In this document: positions 20,360-32,600 of the stretch, in pieces
How the letters are laid out: each line of letters opens with the position of its first letter
Numbering within the stretch: the first letter of the stretch is position 1
Assembly (NCBI GenBank): GCA_023512835.1
Contig: CM042092.1
Location: forward strand, 2,877,293 to 2,941,292
DNA: 64,000 nucleotides
DNA from: Taxillus chinensis
Lineage: Eukaryota > Streptophyta > Magnoliopsida > Santalales > Loranthaceae
Reading direction: 5' to 3'
Position numbers and translations under genes: made by a program
Notes under the pieces: generated by a model
Seen by the model: only the letters and a program-made list of their open reading frames with translations
Databases searched by the model: none
What the model was told of the DNA's origin: nothing

Positions 20360-23300
20360 TCAGATTGCAGGACAAATTTCTTCCAGACTGCAAACGAATT
20401 AAGGAAATGAAATCAAAATTTTATTTGGAGTACGTTTGATGATTATGCTAATTTTGAAAAATTATTAGCCTATCTCTAAGGGTTACTCATCCTAGATTTC
20501 TCTCTTGAATGTGATGCCCCAATTACAATTTATCTCCAAGAGAAACACTCTTATTTGTCCGGATAAACTTTATGTGATTGCGAGACATACCTTCTTCCAA
20601 GCTGACTGATAATATCAGTTGTCAGAGTTGCCCTTTTATTATTCTCAAAAGCATGCAGCGCAGCCTTCCTCAACAGGGCAGATCCAGCAATACAACCCAA
20701 CACCATAGGATTCCATGGTCTTCGCAAGCCATATATAAGAAAAGATCATGCATGTTATAATTAGAAAATTTAGCACAAGCAGCAAAAAAAAAAAATGCAT
20801 GCACGAGGAATTGAAGTGAAGCAATAAATAAAGCTATAGAACCTGATATTTGAACCCCCCACAACAGACAAGGTATGCTGGCGAGCCCATGATGAAAATA
20901 GAGCAACACTGAGAGCAAAGTCAGTGTGTTAATACTACCACTTTTTCCTTTTCAATGTCAAATATAAGAAAAACCATATAAAGATCACTATTTTACAGCA
21001 AAACTTTAACAAACAATTAGGGTGCGAATGGGTCAATCTGGTTCAGGGAATAGGTAATACAATACCCAAAGCCAAACCCAAATGATCAGATTTCAATTTT
21101 TAAAACTCAAACCTAAATATAGGTTCAGGTTGTTTATATAAATAGTGAAAACATACCATATATATATAATCCATTCGAACATCATATATCTTCAAGTTCT
21201 CACATGTGCACAGAATGAATACCTTTCTAATATGGATATTTGTAAATGTGGATGTGCATCTATGATTATGTTGGTATTTCGCTCTTTGAAGTAGTTATTT
21301 ATATCGCTGTGTTCATATTAGGTAGGGTTTTCAAAGCAACTTTAAAGGGATTACAGTTTTGCATATACAACATATTATAATATATGAGCTCCAATTTTTT
21401 TGTTTCAACTTCAGTGGAATATGCACATGGCAGTAAGCTGGTAACTTCAGAGAAATTTAGAATAGGATGGTTACAGAGGGTGCCTTGAATTCCATCTAGG
21501 TCAGACTAGAATACAGTATGGAAGCTAAATAATAATGGATTTCAAATTTTATGCAGCAAGGCAATGGCTCATTTAGTCCTTTCTAAGGTGCTGGTAGATG
21601 GTAATTTGGCCGTCAATCGATAATATATTATAAACTTCAATAATAATAAAAACTATAAATGTGGTTGGTATAGCTAATTATAAAAGTCAAACTTAAAACA
21701 GTAATCGACAAATATGAAATTCGAAGTCTCAAATAAATGTCTAACAAAAATTGCATCATCTCCTCCTAATCCAAGCACTAAAGGAAACAACAACCCACAT
21801 AGTTGATAGCGACTCGACATAGCTCAGGAAAAAAGGTTCCAGTCCATAAATTTATTGAAACAATTGAGCAATTTTAAGTATTATAAATGAAAGGGGGGGA
21901 AAAGAATAAGGCAACCAGTAGGTTGGTGGACTAATATATTGATATGAATTTATTCATTCTGAAAAAATAGTAATTCAGGCTAGGTCGTTGCAGGAGGAGA
22001 ACTCTACCCGATGCCAACCCTGTTTGTTTGGTGCAGTTTGGGTTTATTGGGTTTCAGGTCCATCGGCTTTTACTTGCACCCCTATGAATCAATTATTTGA
22101 CTAATAAATATTAATAAATCATACCTTCCTGAAAGTATATCACCCTGTCCGCCACAGCGTCGAGGGGAACCAAAAATGCTCACTGAATAGGCTGCATACA
22201 GTAGAAGGAATCATAACAGAAATAGCTACAAAAGCCCATAACAAATTTTAATTTCTAATGTGTATACAATCAAAGGTGAAGGCCTTTTTGTTATACAATA
22301 TAAATATATATGGGTACCGAACATAAGTCTGTGTTTAGCTTACTATATTCTGCCAGTGTCCTGAAAATGAAGCCTACCAACTAGTAACGAATCTCAACAA
22401 AGCCAATAATGAAAATTACCTGTCTCACCATCGCTAATAAGATCAGACTTCCCTTTATGTAAAACAGTTACACCACCCATCCTGACCAACAAATATAAAG
22501 ATTCAATTGGCTAAGAACTACTAGTCAGACAAAGGATATTCTAAAGAATAAATGAATTAGTAAATGTGGAAGGCAGCCATCTCTTTCATCCATAATTCCA
22601 CAACCCATCCACACACCATTACAAATAAAAATAATAATACTAGTAAATAAAATAAGGAGGAAAGATGAATGATTAAAAGAATTTAGGAGCGATCTGGCAC
22701 AAATTAATAAGTGTCAATTGTTTAGTGCAGATCTTTCTCCTCTATGATTACGGAGATAAATAGAGAAAGAGTTACAGACCAAGATAGATCATGTTAAATC
22801 CAGAAAGTTCACTGGAATCTATCACTATGGTTAGCTACATGAAAAACTCTACCTTTTTGCAAGAGAGAGTAATTGCTGTGAAGCCTCATGATTGTTAACT
22901 TCACAGTTAAGAACCTTCTGAACAAGACGCTTATATTCATTCACGTTTGGTGTCAGTACAGCCAAGGGATATCCACTAACCAAAGCAGGATTGTTTGTCA
23001 CAAGAAAAAGTCCATCCTGGGAAAAAAGCAAACAATTAATTATCATTAGAAATATGGGAATGGACATAAAGATGATAATCTTTGTAATGTAAAGCAGGAT
23101 AAGATGGCAGGAGAAATAATCAACTCATGAAGCTTTACATATCAATAACACATACATTGATGATCACATACCCCATCTACAACAATAGGAACATTTGACT
23201 GCCTTGCATGTTCCAAAATTCGAGCCACACAATCCTGGACAATAGATGCAGATTTCATATTTTGATGATTGTATTCAAGGGAGAAACACCATACAAGTAG

Positions 23301-24923
23301 CAAGCAAAATAATATAAACTGACAAGAAGAACCAAAAAAAAAAAAAAAGCGACAAAGCCTTATAAAGAAGAACATGTGCCATTGGTCATGATAGCAGAAA
23401 GCGAACAAACGTATTGCTCTAGAAATGGAATTGGGACATCTAAATCCTTTTCCTACTTTTCTATTTATCTTTTGCAAAGAAATATTTACTTTTATATGTT
23501 TCTTATGGTCTTGCCTAAGAAATTGAAAATTTATATTATAAGGGTCAAGAATCACAATGAAATTTTATTTTAAAAAGAGTTCTAGGGGCGAGCAAGTTCC
23601 AACAAAAAAAAAACTGAAAAACATATGAATCATATTACCCTTACTCATATAAGTATGAATGTTTAAATTTACTACGACTCATGCAATTTATTAGCTTGAA
23701 TTTTAAAAGCATACCAGAAGAAATGGGTCCCTCCCGAGGCCTGGACCTACAACAAGACAATCAAATCTTTCCATCCACCTATCAAACTCAGCAAGAACTA
23801 CCTGAGCAGTTGAACTTGCATCCTTGCCCCTAATTAAACCGCATAAGAAAATTAGCAATCCAATAGACACAAAATTTTCAACTTCATCAAACAATGAGTG
23901 GATTACAATAGACGTACCCCATATTATGTGATTCTTCTAAAATGGGATGTACTATTAACTCTGGACTGTAACCTTTTATAACAGTAGCCGCATCTTTTGT
24001 ACAGAAGACATGGGATAAATCTGCCCCCTGAGGAGGGAAGAACACAGAGGAATAATATATATATATTATCAGAGGGGATATAGGGGCCCCTTTTTTAAAA
24101 CAAAAGATTGAAAATTAAGAAAAAAAAAAAGGAGGGGATGACAAACAATTTTCAAAGCTGAAATAGCAGCGAAGTATGGGGCACCCGTGTACTCGCGACA
24201 CCCACCAACAACAGCTATTTTCCCTAATAAATGAAAAACAAAGAAAGCGGAGTGAGGATGTGTTCATTAAATTAAATAGGCTAGTTTCCCCGATTTATAC
24301 CATAAACCTAATTTTTATCACAAAGTACATATTGATAAAACTAGGCTATCTTCCCCCCATTCATCTCAAGTCTCTCAACATAAAACATATTTGATTAAAT
24401 GTGCCTCCCCCCCCCCCCCCTAACCCCATATCAACATAATTTTTTTTATCATCAACGCCTGTTTTCTCCAATTCACACCAGCATAATAATCTAATTAACA
24501 AATGTGACGAATCATATGAATTAAATGGGTTATTTTCCCCAATTCATGTCAACACAGTTCATAGTAACTCTTCTTTTTTTTTTTTTCAAAAAACAAAAGA
24601 AGAAAAGAACATAGAAAGTGAAGGATACATAAACTAAAAAAAAAAAAAAGAATTGGGAACGAACACTACTGACCAGCCTGGCCTTTATGGCTACTCAGAT
24701 CAAGTGACGGAGTAATTGTTTTCAAAATCCCCTCCGCATCGACCTCCATCGCCTCCCCGGCCATCGATTTCGGGCGACCAATTTCCCGACAGCTATTGCG
24801 AAGAGGCGCGTGATGATGATGGCCTATGACCGTCCTCACCAAAAACTGCTGCCTCCTCAAAACGGAAGACGATGCCACTGTTTGACCGTTAAGCACACCC
24901 GACAGGACTAACCGAGAATTCAT
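20360..24923 (-). CDS. ATP-dependent (S)-NAD(P)H-hydrate dehydratase
   Basis: Repairs the hydrated cofactor NAD(P)HX back to NAD(P)H using ATP (metabolite repair). Eleven exons place cleanly on the minus strand: 24674-24923, 24147-24223, 23918-24027, 23715-23829, 23172-23234, 22853-23016, 22420-22481, 22125-22182, 20843-20908, 20591-20719, 20360-20387. They total 1122 nt, 373 residues, in frame with GT-AG introns. Family motifs appear in order: [86 protein letters not shown], and [15 protein letters not shown], which carries the ribokinase-like GXGD catalytic aspartate. The tail ends [13 protein letters not shown]. The N-terminal 50 or so residues are basic and Ser-rich and may target plastid or mitochondrion; an internal Met at residue 54 ([11 protein letters not shown]) could give a cytosolic form. 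No frameshift. Confidence 0.93.
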
Positions 24924-25253
24924 GCCATTTCTAGTTTGTCTAATCTCAACACACCAACAGAACAGCGACTATCCGTGGCCTGTCTGGCTGGCTGGCGGTG
25001 CAGTGTGACTGCGTGCGGTGATGAAGAAGAACCCCGCACCAAGAAAACAAAAAAACAAAAAAAAAAAAACATTTTGAGATGAAATACCAACCGTTGGATG
25101 CTCTTCAGTCAGATAACGTCCCTCCAGGTGGCACTGCAGTCTCGCAGGATCAAGTAGTGTGTACGTTGTAGGCGTTCTAGAATCGTCAAGGGGTTCGCCA
25201 GTTTGTGCCTGCTGATTGGAAGCGCGACGGCGGCCCTGCGGACGGGGAAGACG
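24924..25253. promoter_or_regulatory. Bidirectional promoter region
   Basis: Only 330 bp separate the divergent start codons of the dehydratase (24923, minus) and the small membrane protein gene (25254, plus). No strong TATA is visible on either side. A CCAAT-type element (GATTGG at 25214-25219) lies near the plus-strand start. The arrangement suggests shared regulation. Confidence 0.6.
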
Positions 25254-25451
25254 ATGAGGCAGACAGCGAAGATGAATGCGATTGGGTCGGGGATTGTGGT
25301 GGTGGGTACGTTGGCGTTCTGGTGGTTGAGCCTGGAGCTGGCCTACAAACCCATCATCAACAACGCCCAAACCATTCTCACCCCTGAGTCTGAGTCTGAG
25401 TCCGAGACCAAGGCTCCACAGGCGCAGCAGCTCCGTCCTTATCTTCCTTAG
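25254..25451 (+). CDS. OEP6/OEP7-like small outer-envelope protein
   Basis: 65 codons, one exon, start ATG at 25254 with A at -3. The protein has a short basic head (MRQTAK), one membrane segment (residues about 9-29; GIVVVGTLAFWWLSLELAYK) and a hydrophilic tail with four SE/ES pairs. The pattern VVV-G-LA-WL-ELA-KP resembles the signal-anchored chloroplast outer-envelope proteins OEP6/OEP7, which are of similar length and topology. This assignment is from memory of the family, not from a search. The frame is open upstream of the ATG but has no earlier ATG. Head to head with the dehydratase. If not an OEP-like protein, it is a small single-pass membrane protein of unknown role. Confidence 0.6.
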   Translation: MRQTAKMNAIGSGIVVVGTLAFWWLSLELAYKPIINNAQTILTPESESESETKAPQAQQLRPYLP

Positions 25452-27584
25452 ATCGAGACCTCTCCGACGACTAATTTCCGTTGAATCTGTCCGCTAGTTT
25501 TCCTGTCCCCTTCGGCTGCCAATGTTTGTCGATTTTGTTCTGCTTTTGTTGTTTTTAAGGTCGTTTGTTTCTTGTTGGCGTGATTTGTATTTGGGATTTG
25601 GATTCGGTTCTGATATTCAAGGGCGAAGCACGTTTGATGTAAGAGGAAGATCGAGATTTTGTGAGTGATGGATTTTCGTTATTATTATTATTCTTATTTT
25701 ATATGTTTGGATCTGCTGTCATCATGTAATGCGTGTGATTTGGGTTATCGTAGATTCGTAGTCTCTCATTTCTCTTCATTCACTCTTCAGCACACAAGCT
25801 CACTCGCGCCTGCCTGCTTCCAGTTCCACAGCAGCTCCGTTTCAGATTTATTTGATTCTGTGTCAGGTAATGCGTGTAATACGTGTGATTTGATTCCATG
25901 CAATGCGTCTAATGCGCGTGATTTTTGATTCCACGGGTAGCTGCCGAATCCCCCTCACGTCATAACACTAAATTTATCCCCACCAAGATCATCAATTCCC
26001 CGCCAAAACCAATATCTATGACTGTTGTCGGCTCCTAGCAAGACGCTTTTGACTTGTTGAGTTCGCGGGTGAGCAGGCTAGTTGATCAAGCCTACGTTGA
26101 TATTTTATTTTTATATTTTTTTAATTAAATTTACGTAAAAACTAACGGTTAGATCATCATAAAACTTTACCCTTACAAATGAAATGATTATAGAAAATCT
26201 GTGAAAAATAATGTTTTTGGTTATTTGGTAAGTATGAAAAATATATAGTAAGCATAAAAAATTGGTTGCTTTTTATGACCATTAATTTGGTATAATTTGT
26301 TGTGAAAAACAAAATGACTATCACTTGCACTATAAATCTTGCGTTGGATTGACAATGTGGACTGCAGTGGGAGGATGCACATTAGACCAAGACATCATTT
26401 TTAAATAACTTTTTCATATTTTTTCTCTCCCTTTCGAACAATCCTATAAAAAAGTAATTTTCTATTCATTTTTTTCACCTTTTTTTTTCCTCTTTTTTAC
26501 TTTAAAATTTTCTATTCGTTTTTCATACCTTACCAAACACAGGATACGGGCGATACATACTAATATTTAATCTAATAATCAGTTTTTTTAATTGATAAAC
26601 TTCAAAATAGACCAAATTATTTAGATGGCGAATTGGTTTTGATCACTTGCCAATTCATACCTTTTTACCAATAGATTATGGGATTAAGTATTCATTTAGT
26701 CCTTACATTGACGTTATAGTATATCCAACATTGCTCTCTATATCTTATTCATATGTAAAAATAAAAATAAATGTAGAGTAACGTTTTATAAATTAAATTC
26801 TAACTCTACTCTTGGCATAGATATGAGGAAATCATTCACGGTTAAGGCATCCTCTCTTTTCTCTTGATTTGTTATAGATTTTTGCTTGTTATTGTCTCCT
26901 ATCTTTGCTACTATCTATTCCTATCGCAAATTTGAGGAAACCAACTGCTTGTGAGGCATTTTTATTCAGATCTTCATCTAGTATAAATCTTTTTCGTTGT
27001 TGTATATTTCCTTAGTTGTTGACACTGTTGTCACTGTCTTCTTCCTTTACTTTCTATATGTAGACCAGTAGAAGAAAGGAGCAGAGTATGAATGTGTAAA
27101 CTAGAAGTTGAGGGTAGAACAAAGGTAAATAAAAAAAATATTCTAATGTAAATAAATATAATTTGAAGATTTGTGTTGGAATGCAAGTTAAAAAATGAAT
27201 TTCTACGTATGAAGATTTATATACATGTAAAAATAAATTTAAAATTAACATTCCAAATGCTACTAAAGCAACTTCAATAGATTTTTTATTTTATATTTAC
27301 ATTTGAATAATCTTTTAACTTATTTTACAAATTTAACAGTAACACTCATTTCTATTTTTTCTTTATCTTATTTAAAATAATAATTATTTTATTTTATTTT
27401 AAATTTTCTTAATATTTCTTTATTAATACAATGAAGAGAAATAAAAATACTATAATATTAAACGAAAAATTATTTTATTATTCTTTAAGTGTAGAGAGTA
27501 AAAAAAAATTATATTATTTAACTCTCTATTTATAAATAATATAGAACATCTTGAAATTACTGTTAAGAAGATAATTTGAGCATT
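25452..27584. other. 3' flank and AT-rich intergenic DNA
   Basis: The first 450 bases are probably the 3' untranslated region and flank of the small gene; no AATAAA stands out. From 26100 on, the DNA is AT-rich with broken frames. I see no element ends except the left edge of the large tandem duplication at about 27585. Confidence 0.45.
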
Positions 27585-29637
27585 AAGGGGCTATAATAGA
27601 AATGTAATTTTAGCAAGTTATATTCGGCTTGCTCTAAGTTTCTAATTTTATCTCCAAAGTATGACTTTTTTATTTTAAAAAAATATTATCTATTATATTT
27701 AAAAATATTTTTTATTATTACTTTTATCAGTTTTTTAAAAAGTATTTTATAAAATACTTTTTACTTTTATTTTTTTAATAAAAAATTTATATAAAAAATG
27801 AAAATGAAAATCTATTTGCCTACAAATAACCGGCTAAAATTGTTTTGGTGTGGATTTTGGCTTCCAGTTTCATTGGCTATGTGCCCTGATGCTGGAACTT
27901 GGTACTTGGATGTGGGAAAATGCTGGTTTTGGAATTCACTAAACTTATAAAAATATGTTGACAGTGAGGACCCTTTTTTAAATAATTACAAGCGGTGTAG
28001 ATTTACTCATGTTCTTGGCTTTTAGGTAAGAAGGGACAGACGGAAAGAACGAAAGAAGTAGAGGGAGCAACCCCCAACATCAGTGAACTGACTGAACTGA
28101 TGGGTGGGGATGGAACGACGAGCATTCGCGAGGTTAAGAGAGATTGATTAGAAGGAGGATGAATCGGAGAGCCCAAAAATAGGCCAATGGCTTTCTTACC
28201 CGCCGTTTATCATCTCCTTTCCCTGTCGCCAATCGTCTCTGTTAAACGGACGCCTCGCTTGCCTCCCCGAAACCCTAACCCTAAACCTTTATACGCCATT
28301 GGCGGTCCAGTTCGAGTTTTGGCCTCTCGCTTCATTCCATGGCCATCGCGAGCCTCTCTTCGCTCTTCTTCTTCTTCTTCTTCTTCTTCTGCTTACATAG
28401 CCGATGTAGCCAGTAGCAGCTCAGAGGCGCCTTCCACTCTCCGTCAGCTCTGCGAAGGTCGCGTGCCCGATCATATCCTGCAAAGGCGAGTTCTCTCTCT
28501 CTCTCTTGTCTCCGAAGTCGGAACCAAAAGAGACGGACAAGGTCGTTCAGTTCCTTGAATTTGTGATTTAGTGTCCATTTCGAGCAAATTTTGAGAATTT
28601 GGTCGCTGTCATGTTTCACTGAGACCACATTGATTGTTTATCGTCTCGTCAGTTTGAACAAGTGCCAAATGAGTTTGAATTTGTGATTTAGTGTCCATTA
28701 TGAGTTTATGACAACTACATTCTGGTGGTAGTGTAAGGTAGGTTAGGTAAGAGCATCTTCAACCATGCTATCCTTTCTATTTTAGCTAACTACTTTTACA
28801 TTATCTATTTTAATTTTAGGCGTATATCGAGTGTTTTATTATCTTTTAAAATATGACTGTTACAATATACGTGTGAGAGAGAAAGGAATTGATGAGTTGT
28901 ATAGGTGATCAATGCACATTAAATAATAAAATATTATATAGGAAGGGTAAAAGGCTCGCCAAATGTGGAGGGACATAGGGAAGTACGCATTTTAGGGAGC
29001 TGCTTGGGGGAAAGGTTAGAGCCGCTACGGTATGAATTTGGCTCCCAGTCATATAACGTTGTCAAGGTTTTTTGTTTTCTCTGTGTGTTTGTTTTAAATG
29101 TTAAGCAATCGTAAGCTATGTTATGTCAACATTTTTAAGATAAAAGTTAAAAATATTAAAATGGTGATTTTGAATGTTTTCAATTTTTAAACTTAAAAAG
29201 AAGATGTGCTTCCAACACACATAACGAAGCCGGTTTCCTTTTTTTTTTAAAATAAAATAAAAATCAATTCCGAAGTAAGGAAATTCAAGAAATGTTGCCT
29301 AACATGCCTCTAGGTTAAAATAATAATAAAAAAGAAACTAGAAAGTTTTGTTTAATTTTCAGTTACATTGATTGTTGTTTTCCCTGAAGATTGGATCATT
29401 AAGTTCTTAAACAAATACTTCCAGATAGAAATCTTACTGCAGGCTATGCACAATAAGTATTAGGTGCCTTGATTGAAGCATTTGAATTCCGATTGAGTAG
29501 CTATTTGCTGATTCAGACTCTGGCTTCCTGCAGAGTGGAGGAGGTTGGGTTTGTTGTTCCCACAGATATACAGCGGCAAGCTCTGCCGACTTTACTTTCA
29601 GGGAATGATTGCATACTTCATGCTCAGGTTACTTCTT
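27585..29637 (+). repeat. 2.05-kb tandem duplication, copy 1
   Basis: Covers promoter, exon 1, intron 1 and exon 2 of the RH58 gene and ends just after the exon 2 donor. The junction with copy 2 is at TTAA (about 29636-29640), a short microhomology shared with the left edge at 27583-27586. Confidence 0.97.
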
Positions 29638-32600
29638 AAAGGGCTATAATAGAAATGTAATTTTAGCAAGTTATATTCGGCTTGCTCTAAGTTTCTAATT
29701 TTATCTCCAAAGTATGACTTTTTTATTTTAAAAAAATATTATCTATTATATTTAAAAATATTTTTTATTATTACTTTTATCAGTTTTTTAAAAAGTATTT
29801 TATAAAATACTTTTTACTTTTATTTTTTTAATAAAAAATTTATATAAAAAATGAAAATGAAAATCTATTTGCCTACAAATAACCGGCTAAAATTGTTTTG
29901 GTGTGGATTTTGGCTTCCAGTTTCATTGGCTATGTGCCCTGATGCTGGAACTTGGTACTTGGATGTGGGAAAATGCTGGTTTTGGAATTCACTAAACTTA
30001 TAAAAATATGTTGACAGTGAGGACCCTTTTTTAAATAATTACAAGCGGTGTAGATTTACTCATGTTCTTGGCTTTTAGGTAAGAAGGGACAGACGGAAAG
30101 AACGAAAGAAGTAGAGGGAGCAACCCCCAACATCGGTGAACCGGACCGAACCGATGGGTGGGGATGGAACGACGAGCATTCGCGAGGTTAAGAGAGATTG
30201 ATTAGAAGGAGGATGAATCGGAGAGCCCAAAAATAGGCCAATGGCTTTCTTACCCGCCGTTTATCATCTCCTTTCCCTGTCGCCAATCGTCTCGTTAAAC
30301 GGACGCCTCGCTTGCCTCCCCGAAACCCTAACCCTAAACCTTTATACGCCATTGGCGGTCCAGTTCGAGTTTTGGCCTCTCGCTTCATTCCATGGCCATC
30401 GCGAGCCTCTCTTCGCTCTTCTTCTTCTTCTTCTTCTTCTTCTGCTTACATAGCCGATGTAGCCGTATGCGGCTCGTAGGCGCCTTCCACTCTCCGTCAG
30501 CTCTGCGAAGGTCGCGTGCCCGATCATATCCTGCAAAGGCGAGTTCTCTCTCTCTCTCTCTTGTCTCCGAAGTCGGAACCAAAAGAGACGGACAAGGTCG
30601 TTCAGTTCCTTGAATTTGTGATTTAGTGTCCATTTCGAGCAAATTTTGAGAATTTGGTCGCTGTCATGTTTCACCGAGACCACATTGATTGTTTATCGTC
30701 TCGTCGGTTTGAACAAGTGCCAAATGAGTTTGAATTTGTGATTTAGTGTCCATTATGAGTTTATGACAACTACATTCTGGTGGTAGTGTAAGGTAGGTTA
30801 GGTAAGAGCATCTTCAACCATGCTATCCTTTCTATTTTAGCTAACTACTTTTACATTATCTATTTTAATTTTAGGCGTATATCGAGTGTTTTATTATCTT
30901 TTAAAATATGACTGTTACAATATACGTGTGAGAGAGAAAGGAATTGATGAGTTGTATAGGTGATCAATGCACATTAAATAATAAAATATTATATAGGAAG
31001 GGTAAAAGGCTCGCCAAATGTGGAGGGACATAGGGAAGTACGCATTTTAGGGAGCTGCTTGGGGGGAAAGGTTAGAGCAGCTACGGTATGAATTTGGCTC
31101 CTGGTCATATAACGTTGTCAAGGTTTTTTTGTTTTCTCTGTGTGTTTATTTTAAATGTTAAAGCAATCGTAAGCTATGTTATGTCAACATTTTTAAGATA
31201 AAAGTTAAAAATATTAAAATGGTGATTTTGAATGTTTTCAATTTTTTAACTTAAAAGAAGATGTGCTTCCAACACACATAATCGAAACCGGTTTCCTTTT
31301 TTTTTTAAATAAAATAAAAATCAATTCGAAGTAAGGAAATTCAAGAAATGTTGCCTAACATGCCTCTAGGTTAAAATAATAATAAAAAAGAAACTAGAAA
31401 GTTTTGTTTAATTTTCAGTTACATTGATTGTTGTTTTCCCTGAAGATTGGATCATTAAGTTCTTAAACAAAATACTTCCAGATAGAAATCTTACTGCAGG
31501 CTATGCACAATAAGTTCGTACAGGTAGTTGTAGATAGAAATCTTACTGCAGGCTATGCACAATAAGTATTAGGTGCCTTGATTGAAGCATTTGAATTCGA
31601 TTGAGTAGCTATTTGCTGATTCAGACTCTGGCTTCCTGCAGAGTGGAGGAGGTTGGGTTTGTTGTTCCCACAGATATACAGCGGCAAGCTCTGCCGACTT
31701 TACTTTCAGGGAATGATTGCATACTTCATGCTCAGGTTACTTCTTGCTTTTGATTTTGTTTTTCTTTGAATTCATGCATTTGTTTTGATAGAAATAGTGC
31801 CATCTAGAAATATTGACAAATTGGAAAAGGACAAGGTGAGATTATATGCTTTCTAGTGCTTAAGGCCTAGGACAGACATCCTACTTACGAGAACTGGCAT
31901 ATTTTCCCAGGTAAGGATTTGAAAGAAACAAAAATAGCATATCTACATAAACAATGAAATAGAAGAAAAAAATGAAAGCATAACATTTCCTTGTTTATAT
32001 TTGGCAGCCCTTTTGCTGTGGTGTTTTTTTTTCATAGCTTATTTTCTTTTCATTTTAAAATTTCCTTCTGGCCATCTAGACAGGTTCAGGGAAGACCTTA
32101 GCTTATCTGTTATCAATATTTGCAGCTGTAAGTGTTCACAGATCTGCTGTGCAAGCGCTGATTGTGGTGCCCACCAGGAACTTGGCATTCAAGTAAGTCC
32201 ATTAACGATAGGCATTTTAAATACTCTTATCGTAAGCCCAATAGTGCCTGCAAAATTGCATGCTAGTTGGAAAACTCATGATAGATTGGGAACCTCTAGG
32301 ATGAGCAGTTGTAGGTTAGCAAAGTCTTGATTGACCTTGGGAGGGGAATTATCCTTTTTGAACTTCACTGTATCTAATTTGCTAGTCTTTCTTCATCTCT
32401 TGCCAACAAGGTTACAAAAGTTGCTCGGATGTTGGCTGCCAGCCCTACAGAAGTTGATTCAGAGCAAAAGTCATTCACTGTTATGGCTCTTTTAGATGGT
32501 GGGTTGCTGAAAAGACACAAGAGTTGGCTAAAGGTGCCTTATTTCATTTTTTGGGTGTACATATTTCTTTATATTGTGCTTCAGTCAATAGCACAATAGG

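Noticed and set aside
20161..20439. 92-codon plus-strand frame
   Set aside because: Overlaps the last exon of the dehydratase on the other strand, has no recognisable domain, and its composition is unremarkable.
32001..32330. 109-codon plus-strand frame
   Set aside because: It is intron plus the shifted half of RH58 exon 3; useful only as evidence of the frameshift (HQELGIQ).
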